64,000 nucleotides of DNA, taken from Corynebacterium camporealensis. GTDB taxonomy: Bacteria > Actinomycetota > Actinomycetes > Mycobacteriales > Mycobacteriaceae. Shown here piece by piece: positions 19,395-28,975 of the stretch. The position numbers and the translations under genes are program-made. The stretch spans positions 372,001-436,000 of the forward strand of contig NZ_CP011311.1 in the NCBI RefSeq assembly GCF_000980815.1, in the 5' to 3' direction. Position 1 is the stretch's first letter. Each line of letters starts with the position of its first letter. A model generated the notes under the pieces. It was not told where the DNA came from, made no database searches, and saw only the letters and a program-made list of their open reading frames with translations.

Positions 19395-20555
19395 CTAGCG
19401 ACGGCGCAGGCCGCGCCAGATAGCCGCTAGTCCCAACAGCACTGCGCAGCCTGCTGCGATAATTCCCGCCCGGTGGCGAGCGACGTTGGATTCTTGAACG
19501 GCGGGACGCAGTTGCAGTGCCTCTTCTTCGACGGCATAGTCTGCTGGTTGATGGCTAAGCGTTGCCAGCGGATCGATGACACCGTGGCCGGGTTCGGCAG
19601 CGGATAACAATAATTCGCGCAGTTCGGCTGGGCTGGCATCGGGATGACGCTCGGCAAGTATTGCCGAGGTTCCGCTGACGATGGGTGCGGCAAAAGACGT
19701 GCCATGGAATTCGGCGTCTTCGTGGCCAGCACCTTGAGGCATAGATTTCGCAGTGGCCCAGCCTTGGGGACTTAATCCCAATGGAACATGTCCGGGTGCA
19801 ACCACGCCGTCGGCGGAAATCGAATACTCCGCTAGGTCGTAGTCATTAGCCATCGCACCCACTGCGAGCACCGTGTCGAGCGCGGCCGGGTAGACGATGT
19901 CACTGGCTTGGCAACCAGCTTCGGCGGCATTGCCGGAGGCAGCAACGATCAGTGCCCCTTTATCTTCGGCACGCCCTGCGGCGTGATGGAGAGGGGAGAG
20001 GTCGACGGCATCGTTAAGTTCCTGCGGCACACAGGAGACCACCGAGACGTTAATGATGTCAGCGTCATGGTCAACGGCGTCGTGAATGGCATCGGCCAAG
20101 GTCGCCACAGAACCGGCACCAGCGATGGCTTCTTCCTCTTCGTTGTCTGGCTGCCGATAGTGGGCGCTGGATTGGCGAATCGAGCGCAGCTGCGCATCAG
20201 GTGCAAGACCTAGGTCTTTGCTGCCGATGATGCCGGCGACCACGGTCCCGTGGACATCGCAATCGAAGTGTGGGTCGGCATCGTCAGGCGTGACAAAGTC
20301 GGCACCACCTTCCAGCTTGCGTAGTTGTTCATGCTGAGCAACGCCGGTATCAATGACTGCGACTTTGACGTCCTTACCGGTTGCAAGCGAGTGCAAGCGT
20401 TCGCGGTATTCGCGTTGCTCAGAGGTCGGTTGTGGTCCGGTGCTGCTGCGCTTGCCGATGGCACACTCAGTATCCGGTTCGGTGGCATGTGAAATTACGG
20501 GCGTACAGACGAGTAGAGCAGTGGTTGTCAGACCTAGTGCGAGGTGTCGACGCAT
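19395..20555 (-). CDS. mycP: Mycosin, type VII secretion subtilisin-like protease
   Basis: Membrane-anchored serine protease of the S8 family that stabilises and processes parts of the ESX system outside the membrane. The 386-residue protein has a signal peptide (residues 1-24), catalytic Asp69 (AVIDTGV), His102 (VHGTVVAG), oxyanion Asn209 (ASGNA) and Ser287 (HGTSFAAP), and a C-terminal membrane helix with a basic tail (WRGLRRR). The ATG at 20555 overlaps the eccD stop (TAATG); the frame upstream belongs to eccD sequence. Confidence 0.95.
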   Translation of the reverse strand: MRRHLALGLTTTALLVCTPVISHATEPDTECAIGKRSSTGPQPTSEQREYRERLHSLATGKDVKVAVIDTGVAQHEQLRKLEGGADFVTPDDADPHFDCDVHGTVVAGIIGSKDLGLAPDAQLRSIRQSSAHYRQPDNEEEEAIAGAGSVATLADAIHDAVDHDADIINVSVVSCVPQELNDAVDLSPLHHAAGRAEDKGALIVAASGNAAEAGCQASDIVYPAALDTVLAVGAMANDYDLAEYSISADGVVAPGHVPLGLSPQGWATAKSMPQGAGHEDAEFHGTSFAAPIVSGTSAILAERHPDASPAELRELLLSAAEPGHGVIDPLATLSHQPADYAVEEEALQLRPAVQESNVARHRAGIIAAGCAVLLGLAAIWRGLRRR

Positions 20556-21952
20556 TAGCCCAGCCCCCGAATCAGCAGGAAGATGCCTGCCAGGTGGGCA
20601 CTTAGTGGCAGACAGGCGGCGATGGCGAGTGCTTCGAGGCGTTCGCACCAGACGATGGTGGTGGGTTCCCACTGTGGGATAAAGCGTGCCCACAGGGGCA
20701 GGCTGATGATCGCGGCGAGGATGGCGAAGGCGATAAGTGCCATGGCCCAGGTACCGAATCCGGGATCGGAAGTGCTAGACCAGGTGAGTGCGGCAAGTAG
20801 GCATAGGGCGAGGCAGCAGGCCATCGCTAAGCACATCAGCGCGATGCTGGCATAAGCACGTCCCTGGCGCCCGGCGTGCAGGATGACGGCGCCGGTCAGG
20901 GCCACGATAAGGGCAAACGCAAAGCCGGTTCCCGCATGGGCGGTGCCCACCAGAGTGGCGAGTGGGGAGCCCGGGTCGGCGGTACCAGTCAGTGCCAGGA
21001 GGAATACGGCGGCGCTACCGACAGCGGCCATGCCCAGGCAGATGCCGTCGTAGATGCACCCGGCGCGCCGGGCGCGGTCATCCACGTCGGGTTGGGTGCT
21101 ATCGGAGACTGCCAGGTCCTGGCCGGCGGTGGGAAGCTGCGGAACTTTGAGTCCGGCAAGTCGAGTGCTTAAACCTGGTGCAGTGGCTAGCAGGATGACC
21201 AGGGTGGCAAGGGTGAGTGCGGCCGCGGCGATGCCGGGGGAGTCTTGCGTGCCAGGGCCGGGCAGGAAGAAACCTAGGGCGGCGGGAATAGTGAGTGCGA
21301 CCAGTGTGAGTGCGGTGGCGGTAATCCGGGGTGTGGAGCGCTGCGTGAGATGGAGTGCGACCGTGCCCGTGACTAGGCAGCTGATGGAAGCGGCGGTGGC
21401 TAGGGGGACATCGTCAAGCGTGGGCCCTACTGCCAGCCAACCCGAGACCGTGCAGCCCAAGAGGAACAGGCAGGTGTAGGCGGCGTGGCTACGCCACAGG
21501 GCCAGTAACAGGCAGGCAAAGGTCGCTGCAGCCACGGCACCCACGGGAGGCAAGAAAGCGCAGGCCAGCACGATAAGCCCGGCCATGCCCGCAATGGACC
21601 ACCAGGTGGGTAATTGGCCCAGGTGTGCTTCGGCGGCATCGTGAGCTAATGCTTCAGCAGCATCGCGGATCACCGGTGCCGGGGTGGGTTCTTCCGGGCG
21701 CAGAATGAGGATGCTGGCTTCTTGCAGGCCAGTTTGATGGAGCGGGGTAGTCATATCGATAGCTCGCCCGCCAACCGTGGTGACCTTCCAGGTCTTGGTC
21801 AGGCTGGGCACCGAGAGTAAGTCCATGACCTCGCCGAGTAATTCACCGATGCTGGAGGTAGCAGGTAAGGCCAGGTCGGCTTCTTTGTAGTAATCACCGA
21901 CGTGGAAACGAAATGTTAAACGGATGCTATGGGTGGCAAAAGCCGCGGTCAT
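20555..21952 (-). CDS. eccD: ESX-4 type VII secretion integral membrane protein EccD
   Basis: Main membrane-spanning part of the translocon, 465 residues. The N-terminal 95 residues form a ubiquitin-like (YukD) domain (IRLTFRFHVGDYYKEADLAL), then a charged linker and about eleven membrane helices. The ATG at 21952 has GGGGG about nine bases upstream and begins MTAAFATHSIRL. It diverges from eccC and is translationally coupled to mycP. Confidence 0.94.
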   Translation of the reverse strand: MTAAFATHSIRLTFRFHVGDYYKEADLALPATSSIGELLGEVMDLLSVPSLTKTWKVTTVGGRAIDMTTPLHQTGLQEASILILRPEEPTPAPVIRDAAEALAHDAAEAHLGQLPTWWSIAGMAGLIVLACAFLPPVGAVAAATFACLLLALWRSHAAYTCLFLLGCTVSGWLAVGPTLDDVPLATAASISCLVTGTVALHLTQRSTPRITATALTLVALTIPAALGFFLPGPGTQDSPGIAAAALTLATLVILLATAPGLSTRLAGLKVPQLPTAGQDLAVSDSTQPDVDDRARRAGCIYDGICLGMAAVGSAAVFLLALTGTADPGSPLATLVGTAHAGTGFAFALIVALTGAVILHAGRQGRAYASIALMCLAMACCLALCLLAALTWSSTSDPGFGTWAMALIAFAILAAIISLPLWARFIPQWEPTTIVWCERLEALAIAACLPLSAHLAGIFLLIRGLG

Positions 21953-22113
21953 GGTGAATTTTCCCCCGAAAATAGTGTTGGTTGTTGGGCTGTCCCCCTT
22001 GCCCAATGTGGTTCATTGTGGCTTACTTGTGGCTACGTGTCCACCGCGGCGCGGGGAAACTTCCGGCAGGGGGCCGGTGGGGCGCTGCGGGGAAGATTCG
22101 GGGAGGTATGCCC

Positions 22114-25100
22114 ATGCTGGGGCTAGATTCACAACGCGTTGTTAGCCCGCGCGTGCACAGTCAGCGGGTGCCAGCACCGCCATTGCCGACTGCAAGCTTG
22201 GAGGCAGAACCGGTACCAGAAGCCGCGCGTCCGCAGCCGGTGCCGTTGATTCGGTTGGTTCTGCCCATCGTCATGGTGGTGGCCATGGTTGGCATGGTGG
22301 CACTGTTGGTGCTGGGTGCGGGCCCGGATCGGCAGATCAGCCCAATGATGTTGCTGTTTCCGCTGATGATGCTGGCCAGCGTATTTATGATGTTCAACCC
22401 GCAATCCAGCAGCGAGGACCCGGATGAAACCCGGCGGACCTACGTGCGGCACTTAAAGGCCCTGCGTGCCAAGGCTTTGGAACATGGCCAGCGCCAGCGC
22501 GAACACGAGGAATACCGCAATCCACCGCCCGGGGAGGTTGCCGCCTTGGTGGGCAGTGAGCGGATGTGGGAGCGCGCCGGGGAGGACCCGGATGCCTTGG
22601 AAGTCCGCGTCGGTACGGGGCCTGCGGCGTTGTGCACCCCGGTGCAGGTGCCCGATTCCGGTGCCGCAGAAGACCTCGACCCGGTGTGTGCGGTCAGTTT
22701 GCGTCAGGTCATCAATGCCGTGGGCACGCTGCCGGATATGCCCGTGATTATTCAGTTGCAAGCCTTTCGCTTTCTGGGCATTACTGGCGATGGTGCCCGG
22801 GAACTAGCCCGCGCCATGGTCGCCCAGCTCACCGTCGCCCATGGCCCCGAAACCGTCGGGGTGGAGGCCATCGGTAAAAGCTGGGAGTGGCTGAAATGGT
22901 TGCCGCATGCCCGGGAACCGGACAAGGCGCGCTTTCGCATCATCATTGTCGATAACGTGCCTACCACCGGCGTGGAGGAGTTCCTCGATGACCCGACGGT
23001 GACCACGATTATCGATGTCGGCTCCCAACCCAACTCAGCGCTGGGCATCCGTGCTGAGCAGGAAGGATTGTGCCTGCGTGCGGAGGAAGGCCTGCATGTG
23101 GTCACTGCGGCCGGAGAGGAATCCTTAGGCGCGGTCGACGAACTAGATGAGGCTTCCGCGGTGTTGCTGGCGCGTTCCCTGGCCAGTTTCCGCCGCCCCG
23201 AAGAACAGGCCACCCGCAGCCGCGTTGGCTCCGACCTGTTGGGCCTGCTTGGTTACCGCGATATTGCAGAGCTTTCCGATGCCACCATGTGGCCCGGCCG
23301 CAGCCCCGAAGAACGCCTCCGGGTGCCCATCGGCATTGAGCCTTCCGGCCAACCCGTCATGTTGGATTTGAAGGAATCCGCCCACGGCGGCATGGGCCCG
23401 CACGGCTTGTGCATCGGGGCAACGGGTTCAGGCAAGTCTGAGCTACTCAGGAGCTTGGTGACCTCCCTGGTGGCCACCCACAGCCCGGATGAACTCAACC
23501 TCGTACTCGTTGACTTCAAAGGTGGCGCGACCTTCTTAGGCTGCGAATCGCTCCCGCATACCGCCGCGGTGATTACGAACCTCGAAGACGAAGCTCCCCT
23601 CGTGGAGCGCATGTGCGATGCCATTTCTGGTGAGATGAACCGCCGCCAGGAACTACTGCGCAAGGCAGGCAACTTCGCCAACGTCGGTGACTTCAACGCT
23701 GATGCCGATGCCGTGGCGGACTTCGGCCCCTTACCCGCGCTGGTCATCGTGGTCGATGAGTTCTCCGAACTACTTGGCCAGCACCCCGACTTCGCCGAAC
23801 TCTTCGTGGCCGTTGGTCGTCTGGGTCGCTCTCTCCACGTCCATCTCCTGCTTGCCTCCCAACGCCTGGAGGAAGGCCGTCTGCGCGGATTGGACTCGCA
23901 CTTGTCCTACCGCATTGGTCTCAAGACCTTCTCCGCGGGCGAATCCCGGCAGGTTCTCGGCGTGACCGATGCCTATCATCTGCCCGCGAAACCTGGCTCG
24001 GGTTACTTAAAAACCGATGCCGAAGAACTCGTGCGCATGCAGGCTAGCTACGTCTCCGGACCACTCGCGCGCCGGGTTGGCGCAACTGCCAGCGGGCACA
24101 GCAGCCGCCGCGTGGAAATCTTCAACAGCTGGTCCACCCGCACCACTGAAGAAGGTCCCGCGGTGGAGCTGGATCATTCCACCACGCTTCTCGATGCCGT
24201 CGTGGCCGCCGCAGCCAGCACAGCCCAGCTGCGTGAACAATCTGCACACCAAATTTGGTTGCCACCACTACCTGACGTCGTCGAACTACCGACCGTGGTC
24301 GCACCAGTGATGGATAAACTCCACGGCCTCAACGCCGCCATCGCCTTGATTGACCGCCCCTACCGGCAACGCCAGGACCCATTGATTCTCGACCTGAATT
24401 CCTCGGGTGGTCACCTGGCTATCTGTGGCGGACCGCAGTCCGGTAAGTCCGGTGCGCTGCGCACCCTCACCGCCAGCTTGGCCGCGACCTGCAGTCCCGA
24501 TGACGTGCGTTTCTACGCCATCGATCTCGGCGGCGGTCAGCTGTCCACGCTGGAACGACTCCCACACGTGGCCGGTGTTGCCGGACGCGGGGAAGCAGAA
24601 AAGATTCGCCGCATTGTCGATGAAATCGCCGGATTTATCCGCCGCCCCGAAGCGCGTGCGACCTTCCTGCTCATTGACGGCTGGCACCATATCGGAACTA
24701 CGAGTGCTGAGTTCGAAGACTTGGCCGAACCCATCGCCGATTTGGTTGCCGATGGTCCTTCTGCCGGAATCCACGTCATCATCACCACTCCACGTTGGAC
24801 GGCACTGCGGCCTGCCATTCGTGACCTGATTTCCCAGCGCCTCGAACTACGCCTCGGCGAAGCAATGGACTCGCTTATCGACCGCAAAGCCCAACTCAAA
24901 CTTCCCGCCCGCCCCGGTGCCGGTTTGAACCAAGATGCTGAGGTGCTTGCCATCGCGCACACATCCAACCAGGACTTAGCCCACATCTGTTCCTTGCACG
25001 CGAATGCTGAGCCAGTTCCGGCTCTGAAGATGATCCCGGCCGTGCTCAACACCGTCCCGGCGGTCGACGAAGGCATCGCCCTTGGTATCGGCGGCCCGGA

Positions 25101-25791
25101 CTTGGATGCAGTCGCCTGGAATCCCGCGACTGACCCGCACGTGGTCTGCGTGGGCTCCCAAGGTTCGGGCAAGTCCAACACCCTGGCCACCATCATGGCT
25201 GGGATCAGCGCGCTTCCGCGCGACGAAGCCCGTTTGGTGGTCATCGACGAAAGGCGTGCCCACCTGGGCACTCTGGATGAAGAGATGGTGGCGGCCTATG
25301 CGGCGACATCGTCAGCGACGCAATCCGCACTCAACGACACCGCGCACACGCTGCGCTCCCGTCTTCCTGGCCCCGATATCACCGCTGCCGAACTAGCAGC
25401 GCGCAGCTGGTGGGAAGGCCCAGAAATCTACATCGTCATCGACGACCTGGAACTGGTCAACGACATGGCACTAGCCCCGCTGGTGGAATTGATGCCGCAT
25501 GCACGCGATATCGGCATGCATGTTATCGCCGCCCGTAAATCCGGTGGCATCGGTCGGGCCCTCTACGGCCAATTCCTCTCGGCACTGCGCGACGGCCAAC
25601 CCGCCGTCCTTCTGCATGACGCCGATAGGGAAGAAGGCGCCATCTTCGGCATCAAACCCACACCACAACCACCGGGACGTGCGCACTACAGCCTGCGCGG
25701 TAGCTCCCAAGGACTGGTGCAGGTCGCAATCCATGACAGCGACGTGGAAAACGAAGACAACGCCGACAACGAAGAAGACAAGGACGCATAA
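22114..25791 (+). CDS. eccC: ESX-4 type VII secretion ATPase EccC (fused EccCa/EccCb)
   Basis: Motor and substrate receptor of the translocon, 1225 residues. Two membrane helices near residues 49-90 precede three FtsK/SpoIIIE-type ATPase domains. P-loops are visible as GATGSGKS (about 435), GGPQSGKSG (about 772) and GSQGSGKSN (about 1013). Walker B in domain 1 is LVLVDFKGG. In the third domain LVVIDERR occupies the Walker B site. The ATG at 22114 is preferred over 22108 because GGGAGG at 22101-22106 is then seven bases away. It overlaps the next gene's leader by two bases of spacing only. Confidence 0.95.
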   Translation: MLGLDSQRVVSPRVHSQRVPAPPLPTASLEAEPVPEAARPQPVPLIRLVLPIVMVVAMVGMVALLVLGAGPDRQISPMMLLFPLMMLASVFMMFNPQSSSEDPDETRRTYVRHLKALRAKALEHGQRQREHEEYRNPPPGEVAALVGSERMWERAGEDPDALEVRVGTGPAALCTPVQVPDSGAAEDLDPVCAVSLRQVINAVGTLPDMPVIIQLQAFRFLGITGDGARELARAMVAQLTVAHGPETVGVEAIGKSWEWLKWLPHAREPDKARFRIIIVDNVPTTGVEEFLDDPTVTTIIDVGSQPNSALGIRAEQEGLCLRAEEGLHVVTAAGEESLGAVDELDEASAVLLARSLASFRRPEEQATRSRVGSDLLGLLGYRDIAELSDATMWPGRSPEERLRVPIGIEPSGQPVMLDLKESAHGGMGPHGLCIGATGSGKSELLRSLVTSLVATHSPDELNLVLVDFKGGATFLGCESLPHTAAVITNLEDEAPLVERMCDAISGEMNRRQELLRKAGNFANVGDFNADADAVADFGPLPALVIVVDEFSELLGQHPDFAELFVAVGRLGRSLHVHLLLASQRLEEGRLRGLDSHLSYRIGLKTFSAGESRQVLGVTDAYHLPAKPGSGYLKTDAEELVRMQASYVSGPLARRVGATASGHSSRRVEIFNSWSTRTTEEGPAVELDHSTTLLDAVVAAAASTAQLREQSAHQIWLPPLPDVVELPTVVAPVMDKLHGLNAAIALIDRPYRQRQDPLILDLNSSGGHLAICGGPQSGKSGALRTLTASLAATCSPDDVRFYAIDLGGGQLSTLERLPHVAGVAGRGEAEKIRRIVDEIAGFIRRPEARATFLLIDGWHHIGTTSAEFEDLAEPIADLVADGPSAGIHVIITTPRWTALRPAIRDLISQRLELRLGEAMDSLIDRKAQLKLPARPGAGLNQDAEVLAIAHTSNQDLAHICSLHANAEPVPALKMIPAVLNTVPAVDEGIALGIGGPDLDAVAWNPATDPHVVCVGSQGSGKSNTLATIMAGISALPRDEARLVVIDERRAHLGTLDEEMVAAYAATSSATQSALNDTAHTLRSRLPGPDITAAELAARSWWEGPEIYIVIDDLELVNDMALAPLVELMPHARDIGMHVIAARKSGGIGRALYGQFLSALRDGQPAVLLHDADREEGAIFGIKPTPQPPGRAHYSLRGSSQGLVQVAIHDSDVENEDNADNEEDKDA

Positions 25792-25793
25792 CC

Positions 25794-26870
25794 ATGACCA
25801 CTGTGACCATTACCGTTCTCGATGCCGCGACCGTCTTCGAAGGTCCCGAAACCGTCTACCGTTATGACCTGCCCGGCACCGGCATCGTCGAAGGATGGGC
25901 GCTCGAAGACACCATCCAACAGGCCGAGAAAATCTGCGGCGAGAACTGGCCCGATGTCGACGCCGAAGTCATCGCCGACCCCTCCGTCACTGAAGCCTCC
26001 ATCGAAGCCGTCACCATCCTGGAACGCCAGCTTTCTGCCGCAGGCGTCAGCGTGACTGCCCAACAACCAGTGGCAACAGCAAGTGCCGTCGACACCGAAA
26101 CGCCGCCCACCACAGCGGTTACTCCTGTTGTCGACGCAGCCGACAACCCACCACTGCACACTGCCGCGAGCACCGAGCTTTCCGATGCCCACGAGCCTGG
26201 CCCCGCTCATGCCTTGCGCGAACCACCACTCAAGCAACGTGTGCTGCGCAGCGTGTCCTGGATTGATCCTTTCCACGTGATCATCGCTGCGGTCATCCTG
26301 GCAGTAGTGGGCGTGTCCTGGTGGGCCATGCGCAACGACGGCGATACTGCGGCTGCCACGGATTCCTCCTTGGCTGCCGTCAGCGAGGAGCGCCCAGAAT
26401 CATCAGAACAAGACCCTGAACAAGCACCAAACAAACCCGCGGAGACTTCCGACATCGAAGTCGAAGGGCTCAGAGTGACTCTGCCCGCAGGGTTTCGCAC
26501 GAGCATCGACGATGGGCTGATTACCGCAACCGGTGGGGATCCGAATTTGCGCGTGCTGTTAGCTGCGGACCCGCTCTACAACGTGCCTGCCGATGCCTTG
26601 TTTGCCGAGATCAAATCAGAAGTCGACAAAGACGACGAACTTCACGGTGCCGAAGAAGAAGCAGGGAAGCTGCGCTACAGCGAAAAGCCGAAGGGTGATG
26701 AATCCGTGGTCACCTGGACCACGTGGGTTGATGACGATGAGCAACTTTCAGTCGGTTGCCATACGCGCGTGGAACCAACGACTCCACAAAACGCTGCTTG
26801 CCGCATGGCTGTTGACAGCCTCGAAAGGGTCTCTCAGCAGGGCGAAGCTAAAGAAGAAGACAAAGACTAG
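25794..26870 (+). CDS. Type VII secretion-associated protein, Rv3446c-like
   Basis: A 358-residue protein of the ESX-4-linked family to which Rv3446c belongs. The N-terminal 90 residues (VTITVLDAATVFEGPETVYR) form a conserved cytosolic domain. A Thr/Ala/Pro-rich linker follows, then one membrane helix (about 161-180, ending VGVSWWAM), an acidic linker and an outside domain from about 222 (DIEVEGLRVTLPAGF). It starts two bases after the eccC stop. Its molecular role is unknown; the position suggests a translocon accessory. Confidence 0.9.
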   Translation: MTTVTITVLDAATVFEGPETVYRYDLPGTGIVEGWALEDTIQQAEKICGENWPDVDAEVIADPSVTEASIEAVTILERQLSAAGVSVTAQQPVATASAVDTETPPTTAVTPVVDAADNPPLHTAASTELSDAHEPGPAHALREPPLKQRVLRSVSWIDPFHVIIAAVILAVVGVSWWAMRNDGDTAAATDSSLAAVSEERPESSEQDPEQAPNKPAETSDIEVEGLRVTLPAGFRTSIDDGLITATGGDPNLRVLLAADPLYNVPADALFAEIKSEVDKDDELHGAEEEAGKLRYSEKPKGDESVVTWTTWVDDDEQLSVGCHTRVEPTTPQNAACRMAVDSLERVSQQGEAKEEDKD

Positions 26871-26888
26871 AAAAAGTTTGGAACTTTC

Positions 26889-26928
26889 GGGAACCGATCG
26901 GTGAAAACTTCAGTCCAATAAGGGTGAG
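26889..26928 (+). promoter_or_regulatory. ECF-sigma-type promoter of the WXG100 genes
   Basis: GGGAACC (26889-26895) is separated by 17 bases from GTCCAATA (26913-26920). This resembles the GGAAC/GTC promoters of ECF sigma factors; in M. tuberculosis SigM drives the ESX-4 genes esxT-esxU. A nearly identical copy (33 of 40 bases, same spacing) lies at 32558-32597. Confidence 0.8.
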
Positions 26929-26948
26929 AAAGCACAACGGTGCTTTTT
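26929..26948 (+). terminator. Hairpin with T run in the esxU leader
   Basis: AAAGCAC (26929-26935), loop AACG, GTGCTTT (26940-26946) and further T. It could end the upstream operon or, because it lies just after the predicted start of the esxU transcript, act as an attenuator. Confidence 0.45.
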
Positions 26949-26996
26949 CGGGGGAAACACACTCTTTCTACTTACTGCCCAAGGAGGGGCATTTCT

Positions 26997-27314
26997 ATGA
27001 CTCAGCTTTTCAAGACCGAAGCCGATGTAATGGTCGCAACCGCCGGCCGCGTTGACTCCACCAATGACGAAGTTCAAGGTGAGCTGACCCGCCTGCAGGG
27101 CGTGGTCGATTCCGTACGCGGTAACTGGCAGGGCAACGCACAGGTCTCCTTCGACAACCTGATGCAGCGCTACAACACCTCCGCACAGCAGCTGCGCGAG
27201 GCACTGGCTTCCATCTCCGACAACATCCGCAGCAACGCCCGCAACTTCGACCACGTCGAAGCTGAGAACGCACAAGCCTTCTCCAACGTCGGCGGCGCGG
27301 GTCTCGCACTCTAA
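26997..27314 (+). CDS. esxU: WXG100 protein, EsxU-like
   Basis: Small secreted protein of the ESAT-6/WXG100 family, 105 residues, expected to form a helical hairpin with W44-Q45-G46 in the turn. It pairs with the next gene product as a heterodimer in the ESX-4 model. AAGGAGGGG lies eight bases before the ATG; the frame is open upstream to 26940 but the added residues are not family-like. There is no clear C-terminal YxxxD/E signal. The symbol is by synteny with Rv3445c. Confidence 0.9.
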   Translation: MTQLFKTEADVMVATAGRVDSTNDEVQGELTRLQGVVDSVRGNWQGNAQVSFDNLMQRYNTSAQQLREALASISDNIRSNARNFDHVEAENAQAFSNVGGAGLAL

Positions 27315-27340
27315 ACCACAATTCCCTAACTCACTCACCA

Positions 27341-27360
27341 GATTCGCGGGAAAGCGAATC
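27341..27360 (+). other. Hairpin between the two WXG100 genes
   Basis: GATTCGC (27341-27347) and GCGAATC (27354-27360) flank GGGAAA. It lies inside a two-gene transcript and could tune RNA stability of the two products. No T run. Confidence 0.5.
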
Positions 27361-27389
27361 CGACTCACGATAAGGAAAGACAAGGAATC

Positions 27390-27677
27390 ATGTCTGCAAT
27401 CAAGTATGAATTCGGTGCCATCTCTGCAGCTGCCGCTGACATCAACTCCACCTCCGGCCGCATCAACGGCCTGCTCGGCGACCTGAAGGCCACCATCAAC
27501 CCGATGGTGTCTACCTGGGAAGGCGAATCCGCCGCAGCGTATGCACAGGCCCAGGCTAAGTGGGACAACGCCGCCGCAGAGCTCAACACCGTCCTGGCCA
27601 CCATCTCCAATACCGTCAGCCAGGGCAACGACGCCATGAGTGACGTCAACCGCCGCGCTGCCGCCTCCTGGGGCTGA
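27390..27677 (+). CDS. esxT: WXG100 protein, EsxT-like
   Basis: Second WXG100 protein of the locus, 95 residues with W43-E44-G45 in the central turn and Ala-rich helices on both sides. It is the likely dimer partner of the EsxU-like protein and a probable ESX-4 substrate. AAGGAA precedes the ATG. It ends the ESX-4 block next to rplM, as Rv3444c does. Confidence 0.9.
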   Translation: MSAIKYEFGAISAAAADINSTSGRINGLLGDLKATINPMVSTWEGESAAAYAQAQAKWDNAAAELNTVLATISNTVSQGNDAMSDVNRRAAASWG

Positions 27678-27697
27678 GTGCGCTAAAGCGCACTCAG
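27674..27697 (+). terminator. Perfect hairpin overlapping the esxT stop
   Basis: CTGAGTGCGC, loop TAAA, GCGCACTCAG: a 10-bp perfect stem that includes the TGA stop. No T run follows, so termination strength is uncertain. Confidence 0.6.
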
Positions 27698-27970
27698 CGA
27701 CGCCATAAGGAAATCATCGTTGGAATCGTTCGGGGCCTACAGTCCTACCCGTGCTCGGGAGGGCAGGGCGACGCTCCCGGGCGATTTCGGCGTTTTGGAG
27801 CTGGTAGCAAAAGCCACTAGGATAGGTGGCCTATGTGTTCGCTCAGCTGAGCGGGAGTAAATCCGCTGGCTGAAGAACTTGCCACAGGTCTCCACCGGCC
27901 GCTGTGGTTTCAAGGGAATGGATACTTAGCGATGGCCGGCAGTCCCGAGACAGACTTTCAAGGAGTCATT
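27698..27970 (+). promoter_or_regulatory. rplM promoter and structured leader
   Basis: TAGGAT (27828-27833) is a candidate -10. Downstream of it lie the 14-base perfect palindrome CGCTCAGCTGAGCG (27840-27853) and CCACAG/CTGTGG (27882-27887, 27902-27907). This would be a leader of about 130 bases before rplM and might carry r-protein control. No gene is seen. Confidence 0.45.
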
Positions 27971-28414
27971 TTGTCTACTTTCCACCCAAAGAGCGGTGAC
28001 ATCACCCGCAAGTGGTACGTCATCGACGCTACCGACGTGGTGCTGGGCAAGCTTGCTTCCACCGTGGCAGACCTGCTGCGCGGCAAGCACAAGCCACAGT
28101 ATGCACCGAACGTTGATTGCGGTGACCACGTCATCATCATCAACGCTGACAAGATCCACATTTCTTCCAACAAGCGTGAGCGCGAGATGCGCTACCGCCA
28201 CTCCGGTTACCCGGGCGGCCTGAAGTCCATGACCCTGGGTCAGTCCCTGGACGCCAACCCGGTCCGCGTTGTTGAAGAGGCAGTCACCGGCATGATGCCG
28301 CACAACAAGCTGTCCCGTTCCTCCGCTAAGAAGCTGCATGTCTTCGCAGGCGAGGAGCACCCTTACGCCGGCCAGAAGCCGGAAACCTTCGAGTTTAAGC
28401 AGGTGGCACAGTAA
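27971..28414 (+). CDS. rplM: 50S ribosomal protein L13
   Basis: Early-assembly protein of the large subunit, 147 residues. The TTG at 27971 is chosen as start: AAGGAG is five bases upstream and the product begins [18 protein letters not shown] as in relatives. The frame is open to an ATG at 27932 but that would add 13 non-conserved residues. Its TAA overlaps the rpsI ATG. Confidence 0.96.
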   Translation: MSTFHPKSGDITRKWYVIDATDVVLGKLASTVADLLRGKHKPQYAPNVDCGDHVIIINADKIHISSNKREREMRYRHSGYPGGLKSMTLGQSLDANPVRVVEEAVTGMMPHNKLSRSSAKKLHVFAGEEHPYAGQKPETFEFKQVAQ

Positions 28415-28953
28415 TGAGCGAGCAGAACATCGACAACAACGTAGCCGACGCTGCCGACATCGCTGCAGCAACCGCCGCTACCGAGGAATTCACCAACACC
28501 ATCGGCGACTCCGTGGCACCGTCCGCAGACGCTGAGGTTGAGGCAGAGGCTCAGGCACCGGTCCACGAGGGTCCGATCCAGACCATCGGTCGTCGTAAGC
28601 GCGCAGTCGCTCGCGTCCGCATGGTTGCAGGCTCCGGCGACATCATCGTCAACGGCCGCACCCTGGCTGAGTACTTCCCGAACAAGCTGCACCAGCAGGA
28701 CATCCTCACTCCGCTGACCCTGCTGGAGCGCGAGAACCAGTTCGACCTGAAGGTCACCGTTAACGGTGGTGGCCCGACCGGTCAGGCAGGCGCCCTGCGT
28801 CTGGCTATCGCACGTGCACTGAACGTCTACAACCCGGCTGACCGCTCCGCCCTGAAGAAGGCTGGACTGCTCACCCGTGACGCCCGTGCCGTCGAGCGTA
28901 AGAAGGCTGGTCTGCACAAGGCACGTCGTGCCCCGCAGTACTCCAAGCGTTAA
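28414..28953 (+). CDS. rpsI: 30S ribosomal protein S9
   Basis: Small-subunit protein whose C-terminal tail reaches the P-site tRNA, 179 residues. The family core begins at [15 protein letters not shown] and ends [11 protein letters not shown]. An acidic Ala/Glu-rich N-terminal extension of about 50 residues is typical of corynebacteria but absent in E. coli. Confidence 0.97.
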   Translation: MSEQNIDNNVADAADIAAATAATEEFTNTIGDSVAPSADAEVEAEAQAPVHEGPIQTIGRRKRAVARVRMVAGSGDIIVNGRTLAEYFPNKLHQQDILTPLTLLERENQFDLKVTVNGGGPTGQAGALRLAIARALNVYNPADRSALKKAGLLTRDARAVERKKAGLHKARRAPQYSKR

Positions 28954-28975
28954 TCTTTCGCTTTATCAAGCATCA

